Shown here: positions 1 to 10,645 of the stretch, piece by piece
How the letters are laid out: every line of letters begins with the position of its first letter
How positions within the stretch are numbered: position 1 is the first letter of the stretch
DNA from: Cryptomeria japonica
Lineage: Eukaryota; Streptophyta; Pinopsida; Cupressales; Cupressaceae
Reading direction: 5' to 3'
DNA: 64,000 nucleotides
Assembly: GCF_030272615.1 (NCBI RefSeq)
Contig: NC_081413.1
Coordinates: 146,172,476-146,236,475, forward strand
Program-made: the position numbers and the translations under genes
Notes under the pieces: model-generated
Database searches by the model: none
The model's input: only the letters and a program-made list of their open reading frames with translations
What the model was told of the DNA's origin: nothing

Positions 1-280
1 TCAATTATCCAATTATCTGATAACATCTACATACAATCATGTACTAAATGGCATCATCCTCATAAACATGGAATTAAATCATTTATAGAGCATGCATCCA
101 TAATTTCTAGTATAAAATGAAGTATTGCAAATCAAAGTAAATGACATAATCATATCAATGTTATCCACCACACGAGATCATATATAATCTATGTCCAAAA
201 TGCATCACATTATAGTATCTAAAATAGGTCCAACATGAAAATAACAGAAGTGCTATGAGGGCTCGAGGTAGGGCCTCACA
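1..280 (-). repeat. E1 3' LTR, first 280 bp in element sense
   Basis: In element sense the LTR begins TGTGAGGCCC, directly after the polypurine tract. The segment matches 25146-25425 at roughly 93% identity. The rest of this LTR lies outside the window to the left. Confidence 0.85.
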
Positions 281-290
281 CCCTCCCCCA
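281..290 (-). promoter_or_regulatory. E1 polypurine tract
   Basis: On the minus strand TGGGGGAGGG lies immediately before the LTR start TGTGAGG. It would prime plus-strand DNA synthesis. It also directly follows the TAG stop (plus 291-293) that closes the chromodomain. Confidence 0.85.
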
Positions 291-1735
291 CTAGGAATCA
301 ACTTCCTCTTGGAGTTCATAGAAAAGATGGGGGTACTAAGATCTCATATGTGTTGTGTCCTCCAATGATGTCGTAACCTCATCATAACAATCCCACTGGA
401 CCCTAACCTGGTCCAAGTTTCAACCTTGAAGAGACAGCATCTAGTGAGCCAAAATGTAGTTGGGCTCAAAAGCTAGCTACTCATTAGACTCCACCTACAA
501 GGCATCCCAATCCAGAATATGAGACTCATCATAAATGTACTTCCTCAGAACTGATACATGAAACACATCATGGAAGCATGATAGGCTAGGTGGCAAAGGT
601 AGATGATATGCAACTAGTCCTATCATCTCAAGGATCTCAAATGGTCTGACAAAGTGAGGTGCGAGCTTAGAACCCTTTCCATAATGGATTAGACTCTTAT
701 GCGGTCGCACTCTCAAGAAAACTCTATCCCTAACCATGAAGCTCCGGTCTATCCTCTTCGCATCTGCATACTTCTTCTACCTATCCTATGCCTCTCTAAG
801 GTACTATCTAATCAAAATCACCTGCTGCTCCATATCACGAATCATCTCAAGACCTATGGCCACTCTATCCTCAATATGGTCCAAACTCAAAGGTGTCCTG
901 TAAGGTCTGCCATACAAAGCCTAAAAAGGTGGCATCCCCAAAGAAGAATGATGCCCATTATTATAAACAAACTCTACTAAAGGAAGGTACTCTTCCCATC
1001 TGGTCTGATGATCCATGACGTACATGCAAAGAAGATCTTCTAACACCTAGTTTACACTCTCTGTCTATCCATCCATTTCTGAATGATAAGTTGTACTGAA
1101 GTTGAGTTTGGTACCCATGGCTGCCTATAACACCTTCCAAAAGGAAGAAGTGAAGAGGGAGTCTCTGTCTAAGATAATCTTACGTGGAACTCCATGAAGT
1201 GTGACAATATCCCACAAGAATACTTATGCTACTATTTGTGTTGTGAAAGTAGTCTAGACTAGTGAGAAGTGGGCCACCTTGGTCAACTTGTCAACTATCA
1301 CCATGATGGCATCATGATGACGTGCTAACATAGGAAGACCAATGACAAAGTCCATCGATATAGTATCCCACTTCCACTTTGGTATCGCATGAGAATGGAG
1401 CAACCCACTTAGATGGCGGTGCTCCATCTTGATCCTCTAGCACTCAAGGCATCAGGCTACTAGTACAGCAATGAATTATCATATACCTAGCCAATGATAA
1501 ATTTGTCTCAAATTTACATGCATCTTCTTAACTATGGGATGCACTGCATAAGGAGCTCTATGAGCCTCTAACACAATGAAATCACACAATCCTCCGAAAG
1601 AAGGTACATATATGCGCACTCTACGGTGCAGTAGTCCATTAGACTTTGATGTATAGTTTGCATATCTCCCTTCCAGGGCCTCCTGAGATCGCACTACCCG
1701 ACATACCTCTAGATACCACTCATTTTTTGGTAGCT
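291..1735 (-). pseudogene. E1 integrase with C-terminal chromodomain, broken
   Basis: Integrase would join element cDNA to chromatin, and the chromodomain of this lineage guides target choice. The zinc-binding N-terminal part (…HRAPYAVHP…) is at 1479-1694. The core has its first Asp in SMDFVIG near 1350, a second Asp in LDRDSLF near 1165, and a Glu in DG-TESVN near 1065. The C-terminal module (FHVSVLRKY) is at 495-600. The chromodomain remnant lies at about 310-450, with VQWDCYDE and YPHLFYELQEEVDS. Reading needs at least one frameshift near 1450. Many in-frame TAG stops fall where relatives carry Gln, for example both Gln positions around TESVN and those near 790-805. The chromodomain assignment rests on my translation of this short stretch. 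Confidence 0.8.
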
Positions 1736-1736
1736 G

Positions 1737-3436
1737 CTACAATATACAACCTCTCAAATCTATGTCCATAGTCATGGAGCATATCTCATGACATCTCCTA
1801 CTCAAGGCATTTGCAACTATGTTCTCTTTCCCCTTGATGTAGTGAACATCAAAATCATACTCACATAGAAACTCCATCCATCTCCTCTGACGGGCATTAA
1901 GATTAGGTTGGGTGAATATATACTGCAAGCTTTGATGATCTGAATGAAGCTCAAAATCATGACCCAAAAGGAAGTGTCTCCACCTCACAAGTGCATGCAC
2001 TACTACTGCAAGCTCAAGGTCATGCGTAGGATAGTTAAGCTCGTGAGTCTTAAGTTTCCTAGACTCATATGCTATAACTTGACCCTCTTGCATAAGGACT
2101 ACTTCTAATCCATCCAAGGAAGCATTTGTGCATACCATGAAATCAGTTGAGGGGTCTAAAACAACAAGAATAGGTGCACTAGTGAGTGCCCTTTTTAGAT
2201 CCTCAAAGACCCTCTCACACCTTTCTATCCACTCAACTCTCTTTCTCTTTCATTGAAGGGATGTAATGGGATGTGCCACCCTAGAGAACCCCTCAATGAA
2301 GCATCTGTAGTACCCTGCTAGACCCATGAAACCTTATGACCTCTATCACACTAGATGGCACTAGCAAATCCATAATAGCTTTGATCTTCGATTGGTCAAC
2401 TGAGATCCCATCACCAGATATAACATGACCTAAATATTTGACCTTCGATCTGAAGATTGTACACTTTGACAGACAGCCATATAATTTATTGTCCCTCAAG
2501 CACTGCAATACTTGTCTCAAGTGCTCCTCATCCTCCTTCTCATTTCGAGAATATATCAATATGTCGTCAAGGAACACAATCACAAACCGGTCAAGGAAAG
2601 TGAAGAATACCCCATTCATGAGACTCATGAATACAACTAGAGCATTTGTAAGACCGAATGGGACCATGGTGAACTCATAGTGGCCATATCTAGTACGAAA
2701 AGCGGTCTTGTGGATATCGCTCTCCACAATCCTCAACTGATGGTACCCTAACTTCAGATCTATTTTGGAAAACACTTTATCCCTCGATCCTAGGCAAGGG
2801 ATAACAGTTCTTGATGGTCACTTTATTCAACTACCTATAATCCATACATAAACGAAGAGATCCATCCTTCTTCTTCATGGAGATGACTGGTGTGCCCCAA
2901 GGGGAGACGCTAGGATGAATGTGACCCTTCTCTAAGAGTTCCTCAAGCTGCATCTTGAGCTCATTAAGCTCATTTGTGGTCATCCTATATGGGGCTCTTG
3001 AAACCAGCTCAGCTCTTGGTACAAGATCTATGTGGAAATCAATCTCTCTGCTAGATGGAAAACCAGGTAGCTTGGGTGGAAACACATCTGCAAACTCCTC
3101 AAGGATGGGATGATCATCTAGGGAAGGCTCCTTCTTATTCTCTTCCTCTTTATGACTAATGGTGATGGAAAAAAATTGACATCCCTTTTGTATGCTCCGC
3201 TTAAGCTGCATAGCGGAAATCATACGAAGTGACATGGGCCTGTAAATCCATGAAATAACTATGGAGGTACCCTGATCGTCCACACACTAAAACTTCTTCT
3301 GGTGACAATCCATCTTGGCTCTTTAGGCATATAGACAATCCATACCAAGAACAATTCCATAAGATCTTAGAGGTGTGACTCAAAGGTGTACTAAGGTGGT
3401 CGTACTCCCAATCTGAAGCTAACAACCCCTAATCAC
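1737..3436 (-). pseudogene. E1 reverse transcriptase and RNase H, broken
   Basis: RT would copy element RNA and RNase H would remove the template. The RT starts with the conserved stretch leading to GTPVISMKKKDGSLRLCMDYR (2831-2910). It continues with [13 protein letters not shown] and the catalytic [11 protein letters not shown] (FLDD near 2562-2576). RNase H is at 1737-2138, with NASLDG, the THDLELAVV block and SDHQSL. There is an in-frame TAG after MDYR, and a deletion plus frameshift near 2776-2830. A second frame change lies between RT and RNase H (2138-2293). The stretch 3284-3436 links protease to RT and includes a GMDCLYA motif. Confidence 0.85.
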
Positions 3437-3724
3437 TTACTCAATAGACACTCTAGCTCCTAAATCCAACTCCACTTCCCAACTAACACCTTTCTTAGAT
3501 GCCACTAGCCTACAACACTCCACTACCAATGGAGATATAAAAGAATCAGTAGCTCCTAAATCAAACAAGATAGAAACACTGCTACCTCTAATCATACCTG
3601 CGGCCTCTATGGCTGTGGCCCGATGCTTTGCCTGGTGGTTGTCAACTATTGCAAAGACTCTATGAGACTTACCCATGTCCCCAACTGTAGGCTCTGACCC
3701 TACCATCCTTTGATTACCTGCCAT
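3437..3724 (-). pseudogene. E1 aspartic protease (retropepsin-like), active site altered
   Basis: This frame is continuous with gag and with the start of RT, as expected for a gag-pol polyprotein. The recognisable block is SILFDLGATDSFIS, which matches the retropepsin loop where D-S/T-G-A is usual. Here the middle residue is Leu (DLGA), which would probably disable the enzyme. A stop follows at about 3437. Confidence 0.75.
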
Positions 3725-5035
3725 CTAACCCTATGGACACTCTCTCACCATGTGCCCCATGGCCCCACAAGTGAAGCAAGCACCACATGTCTGGAACTAT
3801 GCACCCTATGGCCTAGAGAATCCTTGTCCTCCTATCCTGCTCAAACCACTAAAACCACCCCTGAAGGACTACTGAGTCCATGTCAGAGGTGTGTAAGGAA
3901 CCCATGATTTCTGGTCACGCCTAGGACCCTGTGAATGCCACTTCTTGGGCTTAAAGCCCTGCTGTCCCTATGGAGGCCTTTGCCTTTGATTCTGCTATGA
4001 TTGTTGCAGAGGAGGGGGTTTAAAGGACCTTGATGAATTCCCATGGTTACCCTTCCAGTGGGGTTTCTGAAACCCAAAAGACTATGGTGTAGGGTTTCGG
4101 TTCTGATGTCGATCTCGCATGTCCTGCGATCTACCTTGAATCTCCTTTGAAATCAAGGCCTTCTCCATAGAAACCTGAAGGCTCCCTGGAGCTGCTATCC
4201 TAATAGGCCCTACTATCCTGACATTCAATCCTCTGATGAAACGGTTGATGACTAACTTCTCATCTTTCAGGTAGTATATGTAGGGTAAGAGCTCAAAAAA
4301 CTTACTCTCATACTGGGACACAGAAAGGCCCTTCTACTGAAGGTCATGGAACTCATCTATCCTACACTGCCTAGAATGCTTTGACAAGTATCTATCTCTG
4401 AATCTCTTTATAAAGATGTCCCAAGTAATAGTGTCTCTAAATAAATCATTCTTGTACTCCTCTTTCCTCCACCATGTGGAAGTTATCCCTCTCAGAAGGT
4501 GAATGGAAATCTGTGCCTTCAGATTGCTCTCATAGGGACACAATCTGAAGAACCTGTCTAAACTCAAAAGCCAAGCCTCACCCTCTACCCCATCATTAGA
4601 TCCTCCAAAGGATGGTGGTTGAAGGCATAAAATCTCTCTGATCTGATCCCTGAGATCACGTGCTGCTCTCTGAAAAATAACTGGTGCCACTAATGGGGGT
4701 GCCTCAGGTAGATGGATTGACTCAGGCTCATGCTCAACCTGAACCTCTATACGGTTAGGAGGTGGACTCCTACTTCACTCTCTAGCTACGGATCTATGAC
4801 TCCCAGAACTCTAGTGTTCTGCCTGTCGATCTACTGCAGGGAGTCTATCTTGAACTATGCCTATCAGGTTCTGGAGTGCAACCAAAATATCTCTATTGGG
4901 GTCAATTGGTTGGTCGGGAGGAGCTTCCCGATCCCCTTTTGGATCCGGTTCATCTCGCACAACGTCCTCGTGTGCCATGCAAGCACGTCCAGGACCCCTA
5001 CTGTGCTTACAAGCTTGTCGCGTAACCGGCGGCAT
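3725..5035 (-). pseudogene. E1 gag with CCHC zinc knuckle, broken
   Basis: Gag forms the particle that packages element RNA. The reading starts at MPPVTRQ (5035), soon after the primer site. The capsid block at 4334-4690 holds SFGGSNDGVEGEAWLLSLDRFFRL and TWWRKEEYK and continues at 4082-4321 (YESKFFELLPY). A nucleocapsid knuckle C-x2-C-x4-H-x4-C (CFTCGAMGHMVREC) lies at about 3737-3777. The pieces at 5035, 4690, 4321 and 3724 share one frame, separated by stops. One is a TAG at 4334-4336 where Gln would be expected. The stretch 3780-4080 is low in recognisable motifs. Confidence 0.8.
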
Positions 5036-5138
5036 CCTTAATGATCAATAAAGTAAATAAATAAAATTAATAACAATTCTTTAAAGAAAATAATTATTAA
5101 AAGCAAAATGTAATGGAGTAAGGTTCCTAGTGTTGGAA

Positions 5139-5156
5139 ACCTAGTTCTGATACCAA
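5139..5156 (-). promoter_or_regulatory. E1 primer binding site (initiator tRNA-Met type)
   Basis: On the minus strand TTGGTATCAGAACTAGG follows the LTR end by two bases. TGGTATCAGAGC is the usual site for plant initiator tRNA-Met, so this fits with one mismatch in the core. Confidence 0.85.
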
Positions 5157-5158
5157 AA

Positions 5159-6136
5159 TGTCATGCCCAAACTTTTGGGCAAAAATGGAACAACAATTTT
5201 TTTTTTTTAAACAACATAAATTCATTAAATGATCTACATTTAAAAAGGAATGAATAAGTTTTGTCTTAACTAAAGGTTAAATAGAATCGTTTGGTAAAGT
5301 TGAATTAATTAACTCAATCAATATGGCGACAATAATTAGAGAAGATTAATTATTCTCTAAGATGGTCATCGCAACTTAATTAATTAATCTAATTAATCTA
5401 ATTAATTTCCTCTAAATAAAATTGAGAGATATTAAATATCTCAATAGCATTCAAAATACTCAAGGGTAAATAAAATGACGATAATGATATCTCATAATAA
5501 AATTAATAATTGAACGTACACAATTTCACTTTTAAATATAACTAATAAAGTTAACTAATTCAATTATGATATTTGCCAAATAAATGTATTCTATATTAAA
5601 GTCGATTTTAAATCCCCTAAGACATTTGAATTTAAACTATTAAATAATTGGCCAATAATGACCTCATAGGCTATAATTTTATATAAAACAATTAATAAAT
5701 TTCCTTAATAAAATTCCCCCAAAGAAATTTAACCTAACATCCATATTTAATTAAATATGAAAATCACTATATAATATTTCTCTTTAATAACCCTGGTTAA
5801 TAAATTAAATCAATTATGCGATTACTATAGCTATATGAAAATTAATCCCCCAATTTTAAATAAACCTTGATAATAAAGACTATATTAAGATTAATCAATT
5901 TTCACCTTAGTCAAAATAAGGAGTTAAAATAAATCCCACATATGGCTAAGTTAAATTGGGGGGGGGGGAATTCTTTTTCAAATTTCAAAAAGAATTCCCC
6001 CTTCACTCATTTTAATAATATTTAATTATGAACCCTACTTAGGGTTGAGTTATCCTTTTTATTTTATTTTAAAAACTAACTTATTTATTTTATAACTTCT
6101 AAATGCTAACCCTAACCTGAATATGGGCTAGGGTTG
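5159..6136 (-). repeat. E1 5' LTR, left part (element 3' side)
   Basis: The piece begins TGTCATGCCC on the plus strand next to the primer site and is very AT-rich. It includes a T11-12 run near 5200 and a G9 run near 5960. It stops at the E2 insertion, where the last five bases GGTTG are the target duplication. The rest resumes at 22065. No coding signal. Confidence 0.75.
6132..6136. repeat. E2 target site duplication, left copy (GGTTG)
   Basis: GGTTG precedes the E2 LTR start TGTAGTCAC and recurs at 22060-22064 directly after the E2 LTR end AGCATCA. Perfect 5-bp duplications are typical of Ty3/gypsy integration. Confidence 0.9.
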
Positions 6137-6358
6137 TGTAGTCACATAAATCTGTCCACTTAATTAAATGAATACTTAGTATTTATTTGATTATTTAACC
6201 ATCAATTAATAATTAATTAAATTAATATTTAATTAATTCATCTTAACCCTCTTCTCCTATTAATTAAATAAATTATTCAATTTATTTGATTTAATTCACT
6301 TAACCAAATTCATACCATTAATTAAATAGATAAATCATATTTGTTTAATTAAATCTTC

Positions 6359-6495
6359 TCTCACATTTAAATAAATTAATATTTATTTAAATCCCCCAAA
6401 ATCCCACCTCTCACATTTAAATAAATTAATATTTATTTAAATCCCCCAAAATCCCACCTCTCACATTTAAATAAATTAACATTTATTTAAATCAC
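6359..6495 (+). repeat. 50-bp tandem repeat in E2 LTR, about 2.7 copies
   Basis: The units start at 6359, 6409 and 6459 with CTCACATTTAAATAAAT. Each unit holds a perfect inverted repeat, ATTTAAATAAAT against ATTTATTTAAAT with a 4-base loop. The same array is present in the 3' LTR at 20511-20647. Confidence 0.85.
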
Positions 6496-7500
6496 CTTTA
6501 TCCTCTACCCACTTGTATTTTCCTACAAAAGCAAGTTGCACAATTATTTTAAATAAATAATTTATTTAAATCACCTTTATCCTCACCCACTTGAAACCTT
6601 TAATGGTTTCCCTTAAAGTATTCAAACTTGATGGCTTTAAAGTCTTCAAACTTGATGGCTTCCTTCTATAATCTTCTTAAGACTTTAATGGTTTTCCTTA
6701 AAGTCTTCAAGCCTTTAATGGTTTCCCTCAAAGTCTTCAAGCATTTTAAATGCTTTATCTTCTTTTTCTCATTTAAATAAATTAATATTTATTTAAATAT
6801 TTATCCAAATTCAACTTACACCATTTAATTGAAATAAATGATTTTATTTTAATTGAAAATACCAAAATTTCTCCCACTTGCATTTTCCTACAAAATCCAC
6901 TTGTATGCCTAAACCCCTTCTAGATTCTTTTAAACCCTTCCTAATTAGCCTAATCCATCCCCTAAATATTGTCACATTCCTAAGCAAATTGGAGTCACTT
7001 CTCAAAGACTCCAAAGTCTTTGAAAAGCAATTAATGCTTTGTGTGTTCAACAAATTAACCCTCAAAGTCTTGGATAACCTTTGAAAGCTTTCAACCTTCA
7101 ACCACTTAATCCCCAAAGTCTCCAATAACCATTAATGGTTAATTCAACCCTCCCACATGGTTAAAACATTTGTTTTGACTCAACCTCTACCCAACCCAAA
7201 GGTCTCATCAAGCCTTTAATGCTTTGACCATGATTATCTCTTAATCATTTGCACAAAGGTTTATCCTTGGATTAACTCTTAATCCAATGGGTAATCTTAA
7301 TTTAGACTTGACCCTTACCTTCTAGATAACCATGAGGTCTTCTCAGGCCTTTAATGCCTCCAACCTCTTCTCTCAACCCAATCTTATGTTGACACTTGTC
7401 ACCATTTTATTGGTGCCAATTGTGCACATGGATCCCCAACTTTCAAACTTGACCCTTGATTAAACCATTCAATCTTAACCCTTCATTTCCCCATTTCTTC

Positions 7501-7508
7501 TATAAATA
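7501..7508 (+). promoter_or_regulatory. E2 LTR TATA box
   Basis: TATAAATA is followed by GAACCCTTCTCC, about 400 bp before the LTR end. It is the best TATA match in the LTR and is conserved at 21653-21660 in the 3' copy. Transcription of E2 probably starts shortly downstream. Confidence 0.65.
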
Positions 7509-7909
7509 GAACCCTTCTCCTCAAGCAAAAAAGAAGCATTTTAGAGTATTGTTGTTATACTGGCATTAGCATAGAGCTTTTTCATAGCATCACTATCTAC
7601 TCTTGCATAGTATTTGCTTATCATATTCAACCATCTTGAATCTCCATATGGCATCCATGGCTAGTGCTAAAAGTTGAGAGCTACACTCATTTGGGACTTG
7701 GAGAGGAGAGGAACAAGGGAGGAGCAACTATGAGCATCTTGATTAGCTATTTCATTCTATGTTTATATGCTTTCTATTTCATGCTTAATATCTCTCTTGA
7801 TATGCCTGTTTAGGATAATCTTTTGTTGCTAACACTAACGTTTGTTTCTTGTGCTCTTGTGTGTGTTGCCATCAAACAGATTTTCTAATCCTTTTTGCAG
7901 AGCATCATT

Positions 7910-7927
7910 TGGTGAACCCGACGTGAA
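7910..7927 (+). promoter_or_regulatory. E2 primer binding site
   Basis: TGGTGAACCCGACGTGAA begins two bases after the LTR end. E5 has the near-identical TGGTGAACCCGATGTGAA at the same place, which supports the function. I cannot name the tRNA with confidence. Confidence 0.75.
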
Positions 7928-7999
7928 TCCAAACACCAAAAAGATCAACTTTTTTTTTTAACCAATAACATGTTTGAATGTTGAAAATGTCACACAGGT

Positions 8000-8148
8000 T
8001 GCACTTTTGACACTGTTTTGGTGCATTTGACATTATTTTGGCGCTATTCACTCTGTTTCAGTGCTTTTCCCTTCTCTGTCTTTCCCTTTCTTTTAGTGCG
8101 TTTGTGTTAAATAGTGCCTCTGTTCAAATGCAAACTAGCGCTATTGTA
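8000..8148 (+). repeat. E2 leader array of degenerate GYGC-TTTTG units
   Basis: Starting about 75 bp after the primer site, short units such as GCACTTTTGACACTG, GTGCATTTGACATT, GCGCTATTCACTCTG and GTGCTTTTCCC repeat loosely every 20-25 bp. Leader arrays with a similar core occur at the matching place in E3 (40660-40955), and a distinct 21-bp array lies there in E5. Confidence 0.55.
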
Positions 8149-8226
8149 ACAAAACGTTGTACAAATCACCTTGTAACCAAAAAAAAAAAAATTAGGCTTG
8201 TAGAAGCCCACCAAATAGGTGGATTT

Positions 8227-8251
8227 TACTAACTAATTATCTTTTGTGCAG
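8227..8251 (+). promoter_or_regulatory. Candidate 3' splice site in E2 leader
   Basis: TACTAAC, the ideal branch-site sequence, is followed by a T-rich stretch and TGCAG|G, with the branch A about 19 bases before the AG. Spacing and sequence are textbook for an intron end. I see no clear matching donor in E2. Similar sites lie in the leaders of E3 and E5. Confidence 0.5.
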
Positions 8252-8699
8252 GTTTTAACTAACCCCTACAATAGCATTATTTTTAGCAATTTTAGCTTAG
8301 GAAATAAATTTGTTCATATTGCTAACTTTGTCTTTCAAGTTAGGATAAAATAAATTCATTTTCCTTTTGGGTTAAAATCAACTACACTTTCATTTGGAGT
8401 TTTAAAAAGAACCATATCCTTCGTTTGGAGCTCTAAAAAAGAATCACACTTGTTCAAAGTTAAAAAGAATCACAAAAACAAACACGCAAATTTTTTTTGC
8501 AAAGTTAGGAACAAATTCTTTTGGTGCTTAAAATCAACAAGGCAAATTTTATTTCTTGCATCAAGATAAAACTTACAATCCACACTTCCATTTTTGGTGC
8601 AAATAAAATTCACAATCAACTTGTCTCATTTTTAAAGCAATTTTACTTCATGCAAACGTGTTTTTCATTAAGTTGACCAGGATTTTCAAATTCTAGTTT

Positions 8700-9020
8700 A
8701 CTCCAACAATTGCCTTTGAAAATTAAAAAGAACACCATGATTGTTGGAGCAACATCTCCAAATAGATAGAAAATCATTGCAATGACAAATTAAAAGGAAC
8801 AAGTGAATTTTGTGTTTGGCACACTTGTGCAAAAGAGTTGGTCGAGTGGTCCTACCTCTAACACACACTATCCTCTCCCTTGGCTCTCGTGGTCCTAGGT
8901 GCAAGAGAAAAGTGTTAGTAACGCTCACATTTTATCATTTTAAGAGAGGCCTGCCAAGGGATCAATACTCTTGGGAACGACCTCGAGCGGTAAATCCTTC
9001 GAGCCGCTATAGAAATCAGG
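8700..9020 (+). other. E2 conserved structured leader segment
   Basis: An upstream hairpin has CTCCAACAAT (8701-8710) complementary to ATTGTTGGAG (8740-8749). An alternative short stem is TTGGAG/CTCCAA at 8744-8761. Further on, AGAGGCCTGCC (8945) is followed by GGGAACGACC and a stem AGCGG (8986-8990) with CCGCT (9004-9008). The blocks occur in the same order in E3 and E5, where the stem reads AGTGG/CCACT. The segment is non-coding and probably acts as RNA. What it does is unknown. Confidence 0.6.
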
Positions 9021-9800
9021 TGAGAGCGAAAGCTGTAGCCTTGGGTATAGCTGTTCCTACAGTGTAACTGGCCGAAAGGACAAATGGGCCCCACCACCAG
9101 TTACAAGGCTCTTAAGTGAGTCACTGCAGAATGAACTTATGTCCAAAAACATCGAACATGACTAAACACCTTTAAGTAGTAGCCCACCCGTTCTATTGAT
9201 TAAGGATATTTGAGGTATAATTTAGTGCAAGAGCATAGATGGTTTTGCTCCCAAGATACTCACCATACATATTTCCTTGAGTAGAAACATAGCTTTTTGA
9301 AAGGTCACTTGTGGCTTGATAAAAGTGGTGACTCCCCCATCATAGGGATCATCTATTTGTTATGCTCGTGCAAGACTTAGTATATCACATCCTTACCTGC
9401 CACGGCGGGATTCGTAAGGTATGTAGTACCAAAGTCGAAGAAATATCAAGATGTGGGCTAAATTTATCACAACTGGCCATTTGACCTTAGGGATAAAGAG
9501 TGTTTGAAGTGTGTTCGTTTTACAGACCTAGTGCAAATTGAGCCGACTTCAGGCTTTGGAATTACACCTTAAAATAAATCTAAAGGAAGGGTCAAAAACA
9601 AGTCCAAGGATTGGGTTGATCTAGACCCATACTCATTTGTGCCTTTTGAGGCAACATTCTTGTGTTTGTGTGCTTGCTTTGTTTTCTTGTCAAAGAAAAA
9701 TCAGAAAATCAATCCCAAAAACAAAGTATTCATCCAACATCTGTCAACACAACCAAAAACATAAAAAACAAGGTACAAACAAACAAAGAATCAAAAATTT
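9021..9800 (+). other. E2 leader, remainder before ORF1
   Basis: No coding signal is conserved with E3 or E5. The upstream open frame at 9662-9937 overlaps ORF1 in another frame, and I see no homologue for it. Sequence of this type follows the structured block in E3 and E5 also, but it aligns poorly. Confidence 0.4.
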
Positions 9801-10184
9801 ATGACCATTCTTCACATCTTGCGAAAGAAGAAGTGTCATCAGAATATCACCTTGAAAAGGAGACCACTAAGCTCAAAGGCTTTGATCAAAAGGAGGAAAT
9901 TCTTCTATATCAATCGACAAATCTTTGTCTCCCATAGAGTCTTTCTACATCGCATGCGTCTCTATCTTCAAGGTAAAACAAACGAGTTTGATTCCAAATC
10001 ATTGAACCGCAAAGCTTTTATGCAATATAGAGCTCTGAGTTATCACAAAAATCAAGGAGGAAAGATTAATCCCAAATTCTTCCCAAACATTTGTATCACC
10101 TACAACACAGCTCGAGAAGTGCCACCAACACCTGAAAGGGAAGAAGAAGAGTTTGTTCCATTTGTGACACAAAGTTTTTATTGA
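9801..10184 (+). CDS. E2 ORF1: small conserved protein upstream of gag
   Basis: A 127-codon frame lies 460 bp before gag. It is basic in its first two thirds (KRRKFFYINR…HRVFLHRMRLYLQG) with an acidic, proline-containing tail (PPTPEREEEEF). E3 has a decayed counterpart at 42559-42770 whose translation keeps YINR, HR-FLH, R-YL-G, FD and GKIN in register, so selection on protein is likely. Ogre elements are known to carry an extra ORF1 of unknown function before gag. Whether this one is homologous is not shown. The ATG at 9801 is simply the first in frame and is not supported otherwise. No function is assigned. Confidence 0.5.
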   Translation: MTILHILRKKKCHQNITLKRRPLSSKALIKRRKFFYINRQIFVSHRVFLHRMRLYLQGKTNEFDSKSLNRKAFMQYRALSYHKNQGGKINPKFFPNICITYNTAREVPPTPEREEEEFVPFVTQSFY

Positions 10185-10645
10185 AAGATTGAAAGTTGAA
10201 AACAAAAACATCCATCATCTCATTCATACATCATTATTCCATCATCAATCCATTCCAAAAATTCTCAAAGCATTAAGAGGTTCTTGTCCCAAATTCTCTT
10301 TTTAGATATTGCTTGAAATCAAACACATCACATCACTTTTTAGATTGTTTCTACATCTAGGATAAGCTCATCCTAAGAGACACATCTACACAGGTTAAAA
10401 CTAGTTCATGAGTGCATCCTCTCATTACTAGGTAGTTAAATCTGTAACACATCTCAGATTTCTCTACACCTTATCACATCCAAAAATCATCAAAACAAAC
10501 AAGCAATTCAAAGAAGGAATTCTGGTTACATCTACCTTTAGAGTGCTAGAGTTCTACATATCATACAATCCACTAATCATCCATCTTTCCTCAAAACAAC
10601 TCATCATCATCATCAATCAACTTCAAACATAAACTTGCAAACAAA
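10185..10645 (+). other. E2 spacer between ORF1 and gag
   Basis: The spacer is rich in CATCATC and ACA triplets and has no open frame of note. It contains low-G sequence leading straight to the gag ATG at 10646. Confidence 0.5.

Larger units (their letters stand above)
6137..7907 (+). repeat. E2 5' LTR (1771 bp)
   Basis: It begins TGTAGTCACA and ends AGAGCATCA before the primer site. It is AT-rich with TTAATTAA-type tracts, a 50-bp tandem repeat, CTTTAATGG-type repeats around 6590-6750, and a TATA box at 7501. Differences from the 3' copy that I see are near 6304, 6329, 6940, 7385 and two near 7667-7669. Open frames inside it are chance. Confidence 0.93.

Noticed and set aside
6844-7125. 93-aa minus-strand frame, repeated at 20996-21277
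   Set aside because: It lies wholly in the E2 LTR and recurs only because the LTR is duplicated. No sign of coding constraint.
8946-9110. Possible tRNA or rRNA fragment in the E2 leader (GC-rich, stem-forming)
   Set aside because: No cloverleaf, anticodon loop or T-arm motif could be placed. The blocks align instead with leaders of E3 and E5.
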